The notes: generated by a model not told the origin, from the sequence alone. Counted from the first letter of the stretch, positions 44,657 through 53,930 are shown. The stretch is DNA of 64,000 nucleotides from an uncultured Eubacterium sp. (GCA_947385775.1 CANDMI010000001.1:62001-126000), one strand, 5' to 3'. Program-made: numbers and translations.

Positions 44657-46069
44657 TTACCTTTTTTTATGCAACTTTCTTTCCCGGTCTATGACCGGCT
44701 GAAACCCTTTTACCTCCTTTGCGATCTCCCCGCTAAGCAAAAGCATACATATCAGGTTCGGAATCGCCATCAGCGCATTCGCGATATCGGAAAAATCCCA
44801 GGCGATCTGTAACGTCGTCGTTGCGCCGACAAACGCGATGCAGGAAAAAAACACGCGGTATACCATATTATATTTATATGTACCGAGCAAATATTCCAAT
44901 GCTTTTTCCCCATGGTATTCCCAGCCTAATATTGTAGAAAACGCAAACAGCGTAATGCCTATCGTCACCATCCACCCGCCAGCCGGGCCAAGTACCGTTT
45001 TAAACGCTTCTATCGTAAGCGGCGCGCCTACGACCAGCTTTCCCGCCTCATCCGTCATGCCAAGCACGCCGGAGGATGCGATGCAAAGCCCTGTGACCGT
45101 GCATACCACGATCGTGTCCCAAAAGGTGCCTGTCATATTGATATACGCCTGGCGCACCGGGCTGTCTGTTGTCGCGGAAGCCGCGGTGATCGCCGCGGAG
45201 CCCATGCCCGCTTCATTGGAAAATACGCCTCTGGCGAATCCATAACGCATCGCGCGCATCATGGACGCGACGATCGTCCCGCTTACGCCGCCCGCGACCG
45301 CTTTTACCGAAAACGCCATTTTAAATATGGAAACAACCCCTGCCGGAACATTTTGGATATTTCCAATGATGACGATCACGCCGCCGATCACATAAAAGAT
45401 CGCCATCGCCGGCACGACGACCGAGGACACTTTTGAAATGGATTTTATGCCGCCTACGATGATCGCAAGCGCAAACAGCGTGATCAATATCCCGCTTGCC
45501 CATACCGGAACCTCAAATGTGGAGTGCAGAGCGTCGGAGATGGAATTTGCCTGCGTCAGGTTTCCGATCCCAAAGGAAGCGATGACTGCAAACAGCGCAA
45601 AAAACCAGCCCAGCACGGCTCCCGCTTTTTTATTCCGAAGCGCCTTTTTCATCGTATACATCGGCCCTCCGGACATTTCGCCTTTTTCGTTGACTTCGCG
45701 GTATTTTATCGCAAGCATACACTCGCTGAATTTGGACGTCAGCCCAAAGCAGGCGGAGATCCACATCCAGACAAGCGCTCCTGGGCCGCCGTCCACCATC
45801 GCCGTAGCCACCCCTACGATATTTCCCGTTCCGATCGTCGCCGCAAGCGCCGTCGTAAGCGCCGCAAACGGCGACACGTCCCCGCTGCCGCGGTCTGTCG
45901 TCCTCGCTTCTTTGCTTAGCGTGCTTTTTATCGCAAACGGCAGGTTGCGCCAGGTCCGAAAGCCCACGCGGATCGTCAAAAAGATCCCGGTCCCAACCAA
46001 AAGCGCGAGCATCACGGGGCCCCATACAAAGTCGTCCACCGTTTTTAAGATTTGTGAAAATGCGTCCAT
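44657..46069 (-). CDS. Alanine/glycine:cation symporter (AGCS family)
   Basis: A 470-residue sodium-coupled amino-acid transporter with about eleven TM segments. Conserved AGCS stretches ATIGTGNIVGVATA, GGPGALVWMWISA and GVFSNEAGMGSAAI are intact. The ATG at 46069 follows AAAGGAG by six bases; an ATG 45 bases upstream has no binding site. The promoter lies at 46156-46185 and an intrinsic terminator stands in the leader between promoter and gene. The gene is followed by the HPr-like gene 125 bases away. Confidence 0.92.
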   Translation of the reverse strand: MDAFSQILKTVDDFVWGPVMLALLVGTGIFLTIRVGFRTWRNLPFAIKSTLSKEARTTDRGSGDVSPFAALTTALAATIGTGNIVGVATAMVDGGPGALVWMWISACFGLTSKFSECMLAIKYREVNEKGEMSGGPMYTMKKALRNKKAGAVLGWFFALFAVIASFGIGNLTQANSISDALHSTFEVPVWASGILITLFALAIIVGGIKSISKVSSVVVPAMAIFYVIGGVIVIIGNIQNVPAGVVSIFKMAFSVKAVAGGVSGTIVASMMRAMRYGFARGVFSNEAGMGSAAITAASATTDSPVRQAYINMTGTFWDTIVVCTVTGLCIASSGVLGMTDEAGKLVVGAPLTIEAFKTVLGPAGGWMVTIGITLFAFSTILGWEYHGEKALEYLLGTYKYNMVYRVFFSCIAFVGATTTLQIAWDFSDIANALMAIPNLICMLLLSGEIAKEVKGFQPVIDRERKLHKKR

Positions 46070-46103
46070 AACTAACTCCTTTTCTTTTAACGAATCAAGA
46101 ATG

Positions 46104-46129
46104 AAAAAAGACAACGCCTGGGCGTTGCC
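46104..46129 (-). terminator. terminator hairpin in the symporter leader
   Basis: Minus strand GGCAACGCC-CA-GGCGTTGTC followed by T6. It lies ~30 bases downstream of the -10 element of the symporter promoter and about 95 bases after the stop of the upstream 833-residue gene. Confidence 0.8.
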
Positions 46130-46155
46130 TCATCACTTAGATTGAGATTTCTTAT

Positions 46156-46185
46156 ATTATATAACATAAATTGTACGTTTGTCAA
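46156..46185 (-). promoter_or_regulatory. consensus promoter before the symporter
   Basis: Minus strand TTGACA (46180-46185), 18-base spacer, TATAAT (46156-46161). Confidence 0.8.
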
Positions 46186-46220
46186 ATAATTGTATGTGTT
46201 TTTTCTGACTTTTTTATGAA

Positions 46221-48722
46221 TTAGTAAAACGCCAGAAAACTCCCCCCGGCCTGCTCAAACATTTCCACCGCGTCTTCGATCGTCTTTTTTTCCATCATTC
46301 CGGTCTGCGGCTCGTAAAGCCATACGTTTAGCGCGTCATACCCCGCCAGCAATACCGCCTGCCCGTCGCTTTTTACGGCTAAAACCGGGTTTCCAAGGCC
46401 GACATAGTAAAGCATCTGGGAAAGCGTCCCATCCTCCACGCCGATGGCTGATTTTCCTGGCAGGAGCGACTCTAATATTTCCTGGGGCGTTTCCCCTTTC
46501 GCCAACAGCTCTGTCACATTCACTTCTAAGTTCTGGCTTTTTAACATCGCGCTGATGCATTTTGCTCCGCTTGAGCCTGCCCCGTCCGCTACGGAAGGCG
46601 TAAGAGACTCTAACAGCTTGACCGCCGGCCTGGAGCGTCGCCAGATATAATTTTGCTTTTCATCTATGACAATGCCCATTCTTTCATCGGCGGCGCGCAC
46701 CGCGCTTCCCGCGTCCGTCGTTACCGCTATAATCTTTCCTGCCGCATAGGCGAAGTAAGCTTCGTGCTCCTCCTGGGTTTTTATCTCGATCTCTTTTTGA
46801 TCTGGATTTATCATCAATTTCGCCGCCACAAGCGCAGGCGCCGCGTCCGCTTCCGGCTGCGACAGCGCAAGCTGCACCTGCGTCTGCTTTTTTTCCGTAA
46901 CGGTCGTATGCACACAGTCGCTTTCCTCCTCGCGGTTGCGGTTTACAATGGAATCCGAGGAAGCCTTCGTATATCCGTCCCCGCTTGCCGCCAGCCGGTG
47001 GATCGTCAATACGCCGCTGCTAAATTCCACGCGGTCGATATAATACCCTTTTTTGCGGTATTCTTTTAACACTTCCATATTGGAAGCGTTGACAATGCGA
47101 AGGGCGTGCATCGGCTTTTTGGACGATGCGGCGCCGGAAAACGCCCTGTTTTTTTCAGCCGATATGCCATAAACGAGATCTTCCTGCAAAAATCCCAAAA
47201 CATGCAGCGTTTTCCCTTTCCCGGCGCGGATTTTTTCCGCGCTCCCATCCTCAAAGTCCATAACGGTGATCTCTTTCGCCTTTTGATCCGACACCCACGC
47301 AAAATACCGCATACTGTCAGAAACCGCATACTGCCCGTCCTGCAAGCGGTTAGCGACCTCCTCCACCTTGGCAGTCTCCAAGTCGATATGGCACGCCGAC
47401 CCGTTATAAAATAAATACATGCCGCCGTTTACGCTTTCGTATAAAAGCTTTCCAAACTCGGCTTTTAATATTTCAAACGACTTGTCAAACGCGAGAAACG
47501 CCTTTTCCGCGTTCGTGTTTGTCAGGCTGTCGTAATGGAGGAAGCTTGCGCCCACCTGCCCTTCGTGGGCGCCGCGGTTCATATATCCATATACGATATA
47601 ATCAATGCTGCCCGCCTCGTCCACATCCAAGATCCGTATGTCATGCTGCATATAGTTTTCCCGCGCCTCGATGCCCTCATGCCCCCGGAAGCTGAACACT
47701 TCCACAAGCCTGTTTGTGGCCTGGTTATAGCTGTACAGGTCGCCCTCCTGCACAAAGCAGGCGACCTTTTGCGTCTCGTTCAGCTTGTACTCCACGTCTG
47801 TGCTTCGGATGCCAAGCTGTAGATAATTGTCATACAAAAAATCATTTTCCCCTTGAAAAATCTGGTTCATCGTGCGCTCAAAGTCCAGCAGGTACATCCG
47901 CTCGTCCGTATAGCGGATGCGGTAATATTCCTGCACGTTATAGTATTCGATCTCTCCATTTTTCCCACTTGCCGTAACCGGATAATCCAGCACGACCACA
48001 TTATAGGAGCTGTTCATTTCTTTTACGGAAGGGATCGGCGCGCTTAGCCTGCTGCACGCAAAGCCCGCCCAGGTCGCCTGGTTGGCGCTGGAATGGATGT
48101 TCACCTTATGCAGGGTGGAATTATCCCCCGTTTCGTTTGGCTCCCAGTAATCCGACAATGCGTCCGTGTCTTTTGCAAACGTCAGTTCATTGATCTTTTT
48201 TGCAAACTGCACGCTCTGCGCCACATAGCAGTCCTGCCCGTCGGCGATCCTTGTATAATAATAATATGTTTCGTCCTTTTGCTTTAACAAAAGCGTCAGT
48301 ATATATTCCTTTGGCTGCTCCAGCAGGCTTTGCACCGGCACGCTTGTCCGTATCTGCCCGTCCCTTTCTTCAAACGGCGCGATGCTGCCGTCCGACACAA
48401 GCCGCTCGCCGTCGATGCTTCGTATTTCATAAGCGATATCGTCTATTTTGCATCCATAAGCGCGCACCATCAAAGGGATTTCCTTATTGCTGGATAAAGG
48501 GGTGATCGTATCACGCATTCCAGTGGCTTTCATCGGCGTACGGTACCCGTGCAGCTCATTGATCTGCTCGTTATTTTCATACAATACGATGACCGGGAGC
48601 TTCGCCTGCTCCATTTCCGTCGTATAATCCACCTGGCTTTGGTTCATCGTCCCGCCAAATACCGCCAAAGCCGCAAGGAATACGACTGCCAGCGACAATG
48701 CTTTTATCAGTCCTTTTTTCAT
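46221..48722 (-). CDS. Large exported protein of unknown function, C39-like C terminus
   Basis: I do not recognise this 833-residue protein. It has one N-terminal TM segment or uncleaved signal (6-24), then a long extracytoplasmic part with beta-rich repeated stretches (residues ~330-600 of the form YFAWVSDQKAKEITVMDF, suggestive of a propeller). The last ~110 residues resemble a C39-like papain fold: Cys in AKCISAML, then AVKSDGQAVLLAGYD and YEPQTG. The position normally held by the catalytic His appears to be Gln, so it is probably not an active peptidase. AAAGGG precedes the ATG. It lies between the symporter and the proline-rich gene on the same strand. Confidence 0.55.
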   Translation of the reverse strand: MKKGLIKALSLAVVFLAALAVFGGTMNQSQVDYTTEMEQAKLPVIVLYENNEQINELHGYRTPMKATGMRDTITPLSSNKEIPLMVRAYGCKIDDIAYEIRSIDGERLVSDGSIAPFEERDGQIRTSVPVQSLLEQPKEYILTLLLKQKDETYYYYTRIADGQDCYVAQSVQFAKKINELTFAKDTDALSDYWEPNETGDNSTLHKVNIHSSANQATWAGFACSRLSAPIPSVKEMNSSYNVVVLDYPVTASGKNGEIEYYNVQEYYRIRYTDERMYLLDFERTMNQIFQGENDFLYDNYLQLGIRSTDVEYKLNETQKVACFVQEGDLYSYNQATNRLVEVFSFRGHEGIEARENYMQHDIRILDVDEAGSIDYIVYGYMNRGAHEGQVGASFLHYDSLTNTNAEKAFLAFDKSFEILKAEFGKLLYESVNGGMYLFYNGSACHIDLETAKVEEVANRLQDGQYAVSDSMRYFAWVSDQKAKEITVMDFEDGSAEKIRAGKGKTLHVLGFLQEDLVYGISAEKNRAFSGAASSKKPMHALRIVNASNMEVLKEYRKKGYYIDRVEFSSGVLTIHRLAASGDGYTKASSDSIVNRNREEESDCVHTTVTEKKQTQVQLALSQPEADAAPALVAAKLMINPDQKEIEIKTQEEHEAYFAYAAGKIIAVTTDAGSAVRAADERMGIVIDEKQNYIWRRSRPAVKLLESLTPSVADGAGSSGAKCISAMLKSQNLEVNVTELLAKGETPQEILESLLPGKSAIGVEDGTLSQMLYYVGLGNPVLAVKSDGQAVLLAGYDALNVWLYEPQTGMMEKKTIEDAVEMFEQAGGSFLAFY

Positions 48723-48807
48723 CTGTCTTTTCCCTTTCGTATTAAAAACATTGATCCTTTTTTTTATAATATAAATCTTAAATATTAAACCTTAAATCCG
48801 AGAAACG

Positions 48808-48839
48808 CGTTACAGGCCGGCTTTCGCCTTGCTGTAACG
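48808..48839 (-). terminator. stem-loop after the proline-rich gene
   Basis: CGTTACAG (48808-48815) pairs with CTGTAACG (48832-48839), inner GGC/GCC pairs; only a weak T-tract follows on the minus strand. Confidence 0.5.
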
Positions 48840-48883
48840 GTTTCCCCAGATCTTATTTTAACCTGATTTAATTTTATTCCGCT

Positions 48884-49531
48884 TTACCACCAGCGCCGGC
48901 AGCGGTTGTGCCGACAGCGCCTTTTATACATTTCATTATAAAGCATTACTTCTATTAAAGTATTTAACCCCGGATTGCGAGGCGGCCCAGGCGCCCAGCC
49001 AGGCGGTGGGGGCGGAGGTCCCGGAGGGCCTGGCGGAGGCGGGGGCGGTCCCGGAGGGCCTGGCGGCCTGCCAGGGCCCCAGAAATCCTGCTTTTCCAAG
49101 TCATTTTTTGCCGCTTTTTTTATTTCTATTTCATTTTCATCCGCCGCATCCTGTAATTCTTTCATTTCTTCCGCTTTGTTCAGATTTTTATCCAAATTTT
49201 TACCCAAATCCAAAGCTTTTTTTGCGTCCTCCGCATCCTGCTTTGTGGCGTTTTCATAAATACGCTCGCAGATCACTTTCAGCATGACCCGGTCCGGGTA
49301 TTCGTCAAACATCATGCTGCCTTCGTATTCCATCTGGTCGCATTCATCTTCCACAAGCTTTTGTATCTGCTTCGCTTCCTGCGGGTATAGCTCCTTCATG
49401 CGCTCCATGTCCCGCTCATATTCCATTTCCGTCATATAGATATTCTGGACGGGGTAGCTCATATAAAACGGCATCCTTGGCGCATATTGGTACTGCTGCA
49501 TACGCAAATACTGCTCCTGCTTATAATCCAC
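48884..49531 (-). CDS. Proline-rich protein, probable spore-coat component
   Basis: A 215-residue protein. The N-terminal third is Tyr/Met/Gln-rich (MQQYQYAPRM), the middle is a charged helical region with MEYERDMERMKELYP, and the tail holds two PPGPPPPPPG-type runs and a basic end YKRRCRHNRCRRWW. The start is GTG at 49531, seven bases from AGGAGG; the closer ATG is out of frame and stops at once. CATATACT at 49561-49568 on the minus strand resembles a sporulation -10 element. Composition and promoter hint at a coat or exosporium role, inferred rather than shown. Confidence 0.6.
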   Translation of the reverse strand: MDYKQEQYLRMQQYQYAPRMPFYMSYPVQNIYMTEMEYERDMERMKELYPQEAKQIQKLVEDECDQMEYEGSMMFDEYPDRVMLKVICERIYENATKQDAEDAKKALDLGKNLDKNLNKAEEMKELQDAADENEIEIKKAAKNDLEKQDFWGPGRPPGPPGPPPPPPGPPGPPPPPPGWAPGPPRNPGLNTLIEVMLYNEMYKRRCRHNRCRRWW

Positions 49532-49813
49532 GCATATGCCTCCTGCTTTTCGTTACTTACAGTATATGCATGGCATGGCAAAAGGTGCCGCGCGCTGCCC
49601 TGGTATGTTCTGCGCTTTCTGCCACCTTCTTCTATTTTCTATCGTCTCCAGCCCTGATATTATAACACATTTATTCAACTTTTCCCGAATTTAAAAAAAT
49701 CTTTAGAATTTTTTATGATTTTTACCTCTTGATTTTTTTTCTGTAAGGATATATTTTATTGTCAGCCAGAATAAAGTTAACTGAAACAATCGAGGCAGGG
49801 GAGGTTCTCATTT

Positions 49814-51922
49814 ATGAAGGAACGATTCAAACATATTTTACCGATAAACAAAAAACCGAAACGGGATTTCAGCCGCCAGGCCGATTTTTTCAATCGCTAT
49901 TCCTTGTTGTTTCATGCGTTGCTTGCATGCGCCATGGTATTTGTGATCGAAGCCTGTTCCCGGCGCAGCCTTCTTGGGGCGCTGTCCTTTGTGGGGGGGC
50001 ATACATTTGCGTTTTTCTTTAACGCCTTTATCATATTCGCTTCGCTAAGCTTTGTGTATTTATTCCGCCGCCGGACGCTTTTGCGCATCGTCATAAGCTG
50101 CGTGTGGCTGCTGCTTGGCATTGTAAACGGCTGCGTATTGTCCCAGCGCGTAACGCCTTTTGGCTTTACGGATTTTAAATGCATTTCCGATTTATTTGCA
50201 ATGACAAATTCGCAGTATTTTACAAAGACCCAGGCGATCTGCGTTGTTGTTTTACTTGGCCTTTTGGCGGTAGGGCTTATCGCGCTTGCCATTAAAGGGC
50301 CAAAATACCAGGGCCACGCTTACAAGGCGCGGGGGATCGCGCTTTGCGCGCTGATGTGCGCGGCGCTTTGCGGCATTACGGTTTATGCGCAAAATGAAAA
50401 CTGGATGGCTTCCTATTTTTCCAATATCGCCCAAGGATATTCGGATTATGGGTTTGTGTATGGATTTTCTTCCAGCGTCATTGACCGTGGAATGAGCCGT
50501 CCGTCTAATTACAGCGAACCTACGATACGGGAAATCACAAGGCAGACCGCAAAAAGCAAACTGGAAAAATCCTCTTTCCATGTGGCAGATTCCGGCAAGG
50601 TCGTATCCGATTCCTCGCCTGCGAAGCAGAATCCAAATATTATCTGCATTTTGCTGGAATCCTTTGTAGACCCTACGGAAATTAATTTTTTGAAGTTTTC
50701 AAAAGACCCGATCCCGAATTTCCACGCGTTAAGCGACAAGCACACATCCGGCCATCTGACGGTTCCGGTCGTGGGGGCTGGCACCGCAAATTCGGAATTT
50801 GAAGTTTTAACCGGCATGGGGCTTCGCTTTTTTGGCACCGGCGAATATCCTTATAAAACGATCTTAAAAAAGACCGACTGTGAGAGCATCGCCTCCGATT
50901 TATCCCAGATCGGATACGGGACGCATGTCGTCCACAACAACGGCGGCAATTTTTACGGCCGCGCGGGCGTGTTTTCCCAATTTGGATTTGACACCTTTAC
51001 GAGCAAAGAGCTTATGGATATCCAGGAATATACGCCGTTAAATTCCTGGCCGACGGACGATATTTTAATCGACGAAACAAGAAAGGCTTTGGATTCCACG
51101 CCAAACCAGTCTGATTTTGTATATACGATCACGGTACAGGGTCATGGCAGCTATCCAAAGGAAAAGATCATTTCAAACCCGGAGATTAAAGTGTCCGGCG
51201 CCGCAACGCCAGAGGAAAACAACCAATGGGAATATTATGTGAACATGCTCCATGAAGTCGATAAGTTTATCGGCGATCTAGTTCACATGCTTTCCAAACG
51301 GGATGAAAAAACTATGGTCGTTATGTTTGGCGACCACCTGCCTACCCTTGGCTTATCGGATGAAAATATGGCGACCGGAGATATTTTTAAAACGCCATAT
51401 ACGACCTGGAATAATTTCGGCATCGAGCAAAAGGACGCAGACCTGACCGCTTACCAGCTGCTTGCCTATACGACAGAACAGGCGGGCATCCGCGAAGGCA
51501 CGATGTTTACCTACCATCAGGCCAACGGATACAACGCGGACAGCAAAAGCTATCAGGATGGAATGGAAAACCTGCAATACGATATCCTTTACGGCAAGCG
51601 TTACTGCTACAACGGAGAGGATAAATACCCTGCCTCTGATTTAGAGATGGGCGTGGAAAAGACTTATGTAAACAGCTATCTGGAAAATCCAGATGGGAGC
51701 GTTTCACTCTACGGCACGAATTTTACAAACTGGAGCAGTATTTTTGTCAATGACGAACGGATGTCCACGACTTTCGTTTCCAGCCGTCATCTGATCCTCC
51801 CAGCGGAATATGCGCAGGATTTAGAGGAAGGCGATATCATAAAGGTATGCCAGATGGGGTCTTCGAATACGGTCTTTCGGACGACGGAGAATGAACTGGT
51901 TTATCGGGAGGGTTCGCGGTAG
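49814..51922 (+). CDS. LTA synthase/phosphoglycerol transferase family protein
   Basis: A 702-residue membrane enzyme: five TM segments in the first ~230 residues, then an extracellular sulfatase-fold domain with NIICILLESF, TANSEFEVLTGM around the nucleophile region, NNGGNFYGR and MFGDHLPTLG. Family members transfer glycerol phosphate from phosphatidylglycerol to lipoteichoic acid or related polymers. About 70 residues follow the catalytic domain. GGGGAGG lies before the ATG. It is a single gene, divergent from the proline-rich gene. Which polymer it builds cannot be read. Confidence 0.88.
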   Translation: MKERFKHILPINKKPKRDFSRQADFFNRYSLLFHALLACAMVFVIEACSRRSLLGALSFVGGHTFAFFFNAFIIFASLSFVYLFRRRTLLRIVISCVWLLLGIVNGCVLSQRVTPFGFTDFKCISDLFAMTNSQYFTKTQAICVVVLLGLLAVGLIALAIKGPKYQGHAYKARGIALCALMCAALCGITVYAQNENWMASYFSNIAQGYSDYGFVYGFSSSVIDRGMSRPSNYSEPTIREITRQTAKSKLEKSSFHVADSGKVVSDSSPAKQNPNIICILLESFVDPTEINFLKFSKDPIPNFHALSDKHTSGHLTVPVVGAGTANSEFEVLTGMGLRFFGTGEYPYKTILKKTDCESIASDLSQIGYGTHVVHNNGGNFYGRAGVFSQFGFDTFTSKELMDIQEYTPLNSWPTDDILIDETRKALDSTPNQSDFVYTITVQGHGSYPKEKIISNPEIKVSGAATPEENNQWEYYVNMLHEVDKFIGDLVHMLSKRDEKTMVVMFGDHLPTLGLSDENMATGDIFKTPYTTWNNFGIEQKDADLTAYQLLAYTTEQAGIREGTMFTYHQANGYNADSKSYQDGMENLQYDILYGKRYCYNGEDKYPASDLEMGVEKTYVNSYLENPDGSVSLYGTNFTNWSSIFVNDERMSTTFVSSRHLILPAEYAQDLEEGDIIKVCQMGSSNTVFRTTENELVYREGSR

Positions 51923-51992
51923 GCGGCGAATGGGTTGTGACGCAGAAGGTTACTATAAAAAGTTGCTATGGAAAGATTGCCATAGAAAGTTC

Positions 51993-52040
51993 AAACCTAC
52001 CTAGCTTGCCAAGTACAAGGTAGGTAGGTTTATTTATCTT
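51993..52040 (+). terminator. terminator-like repeat after the LTA synthase gene
   Basis: AAACCTACCTA pairs with TAGGTAGGTTT (51993-52031), then ATTTATCTT. The loop AAGTACAAG and the flanks match a second copy at 62527-62565. Confidence 0.65.
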
Positions 52041-52092
52041 CGCTTATTTGTCTATCAATATAGGCAAGCAACGCTATCAGGAAATTACCGCT

Positions 52093-52920
52093 TCAAAAAT
52101 CATACTGACTTAGTAGCTGTTTTTGAAATTCCTTATCCCTTGTAGAACGTTCTAAATCTTCATAGCGCTTTTCTTGTATCAAAAATGCATGTAATCTGTT
52201 AATGCTCTCTCTTCCACGTTCTTCAGCTTCTAACATCATTTGATTGTGATCCATGATCGCTTTCTCCCGCGCTTCATATTCAAGCCGTTTTTCTCTGTCC
52301 TGGCTGATTATCTGTAAACGTTCATATGCGTTTTCTATATATTGGTTTTTTTGTGCAAGCATATCGAAATCCTCCTTTTGCTCCGAATTGATAAATTTTG
52401 CCCATAGCTCGATGTCATTGCTGCTTTCTCCAAGCTCTTTTGGCAGTTTTGGCAGTTCGATCAGGTGAAACTCCATTCTGTCTGTATAGACAAAGCCACG
52501 CGTATCCTCGCGGATATGAAAACACGAATAAAACTCTGTTTCATTTGGAAAAAGCTCAAAATCCAGTATGCTTATATTGATACACTTTTTAAATACATCA
52601 TAACTCTGCCCAGGAGAGATCTGTCCCGTGTAAATCTTCGACAAATAGAACAAAGAACGTTCCGCCCATACTTTTAATTGTGAAAGATGAATTTCTATAT
52701 CAATTTCCGCATCATCATTCATCAGAAGCCGGACATCGAGAATCCCCTGCTTGTCGTTTTCATGTTCTCTTCGTAAAGCTGTGTTAAGTATCTGTGTTTC
52801 TTTTATATCATCTGGATTTAACTTTAGAACAGCAGATAAAAACCCAATGCGCACTTTTTCATCTGCCATAATTTCTTTGAAAGCAAAATCAACTTTCGGT
52901 TTCATTAAAAAAATGCCCAT
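52093..52920 (-). CDS. Rpn-family recombination-promoting nuclease / PD-(D/E)XK transposase-like protein
   Basis: A 275-residue protein of the Rpn (YhgA-like) family. The N terminus MKPKVDFAFKEIMADE is the family hallmark. The nuclease core shows Asp in GILDVRLLM and an acidic pair in EIDIEIHL. The C-terminal ~90 residues are coiled-coil-like and rich in Arg/Glu. GGGAGG precedes the ATG by ten bases. Such genes exist as many paralogues in gut Firmicutes and are prone to duplication; whether it acts in DNA exchange, toxicity or phage defence is open. Base composition is A/T-richer than its neighbours. Confidence 0.85.
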   Translation of the reverse strand: MGIFLMKPKVDFAFKEIMADEKVRIGFLSAVLKLNPDDIKETQILNTALRREHENDKQGILDVRLLMNDDAEIDIEIHLSQLKVWAERSLFYLSKIYTGQISPGQSYDVFKKCINISILDFELFPNETEFYSCFHIREDTRGFVYTDRMEFHLIELPKLPKELGESSNDIELWAKFINSEQKEDFDMLAQKNQYIENAYERLQIISQDREKRLEYEAREKAIMDHNQMMLEAEERGRESINRLHAFLIQEKRYEDLERSTRDKEFQKQLLSQYDF

Positions 52921-53160
52921 AGATAATTTGCACCTCCCTTTTCAATGAATGTTACTGGATAGCCATTATCCCTTAACTATTTACGGCTCTACGGCAGTTA
53001 TAATCGCGCTATCCTTTACGCTCGTCATCGGCATATGCTATAAATAAATTATAATGGATAAACATGTACAAGCGCAATACAAAATCTCCGTTTTATTCTA
53101 AAAATCCGAAGCAACCAAACAAACCGCGCCTTCCTTTTATCGTGAATCCCATTCATCTTT
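52921..53160. other. intergenic stretch with no recognised feature
   Basis: Between the rpn start and the por operator. It holds only the rpn upstream region and A/T-rich sequence; no reading frame or structured RNA stands out. Confidence 0.5.
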
Positions 53161-53190
53161 AAAGTGAAAACATCTCACATTTTCACTTTA
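53161..53190. promoter_or_regulatory. palindromic operator before the por operon
   Basis: AAAGTGAAAA-CATCTCACAT-TTTCACTTT: AAAGTGAAAA and TTTTCACTTT are inverted around 9 bases. The right end overlaps the -35 of the por promoter. TGAAAA...TTTTCA also fits the LysR-type T-N11-A rule. Confidence 0.6.
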
Positions 53191-53215
53191 CAATCTCCCC
53201 CGAACTTATTATAAT
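53187..53215 (+). promoter_or_regulatory. promoter of the por operon
   Basis: TTTACA (53187-53192), 17-base spacer, TATAAT (53210-53215), about 55 bases before the first gene. Confidence 0.65.
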
Positions 53216-53270
53216 AAAAAACGTTGAAAAAATAAAAGATAACAATTCACCAATAAAGGAGCGGATAAAA

Positions 53271-53867
53271 ATGAACAATGGACTTGAGATCAGATGGCAT
53301 GGCAGAGGCGGGCAGGGCGCGAAAACGGCGGCGTTATTGCTGGCGGATGTGGCCTTTAAAACAGGGCAGTATGTGCAGGGCTTCCCGGAATACGGCCCGG
53401 AGCGTATGGGCGCGCCGATCACCGCGTATAACCGGATCAGCAAAACTCCGATTCGCGTACATTCCAACATTTATACTCCTGACCTCGTTATCGTTGTGGA
53501 TGAGACATTGCTGCACTCGGTGGATGTAACCGCAGGGTTGAAAGAATCGGGCGCGATCATTATAAATACTTCGAAATCAACAAAAGAAATCCTGCCATTG
53601 CTAAACGGCTACAGGGGCAATGTCTACACGGTGGACGCAAGGCATATTTCTGTAGACGCTTTAGGAAAGAATTTCCCGAACTCCCCGATGCTTGCCGCAG
53701 CCGTGGCTGTCAGCGGCGTAATGGAACGTGAAGCGTTTATGAATGAAATGTGGGCTTCTTACCGTCATAAATTCGCCAAAAAGCCGGAAGTGATCGAAGG
53801 CAATATGAAAGCGCTGTCTATGACATTCGATGTTTTTGAGAAAAAAGACGTGAAAAAAAGCGCATAA
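53271..53867 (+). CDS. 2-oxoacid:ferredoxin oxidoreductase, gamma subunit
   Basis: A 198-residue gamma subunit (PorG/PorC type) with the hallmark RWHGRGGQGAKTAA and PEYGPERMGAP near the N terminus. It takes part in CoA binding during oxidative decarboxylation of pyruvate or a branched-chain 2-oxoacid, passing electrons to ferredoxin. AAAGGAG precedes the ATG. First gene of the gamma-delta-alpha-beta operon behind a promoter with an overlapping palindrome. Confidence 0.92.
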   Translation: MNNGLEIRWHGRGGQGAKTAALLLADVAFKTGQYVQGFPEYGPERMGAPITAYNRISKTPIRVHSNIYTPDLVIVVDETLLHSVDVTAGLKESGAIIINTSKSTKEILPLLNGYRGNVYTVDARHISVDALGKNFPNSPMLAAAVAVSGVMEREAFMNEMWASYRHKFAKKPEVIEGNMKALSMTFDVFEKKDVKKSA

Positions 53868-53930
53868 AACATTTCTAAAATACAATATAAATTTAATAAA
53901 GTAATATTACATGGAGATGACTGATTCAAA

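Noticed and set aside
45438..46145. 235-codon plus-strand open frame opposite the alanine symporter
   Set aside because: Antisense to conserved transmembrane helices and the frame crosses the symporter promoter region; no start signals.
48975..49287. Gly/Pro-rich plus-strand frames opposite the proline-rich gene
   Set aside because: They arise from the complement of proline codons in the minus-strand gene, which has a proper ribosome binding site.
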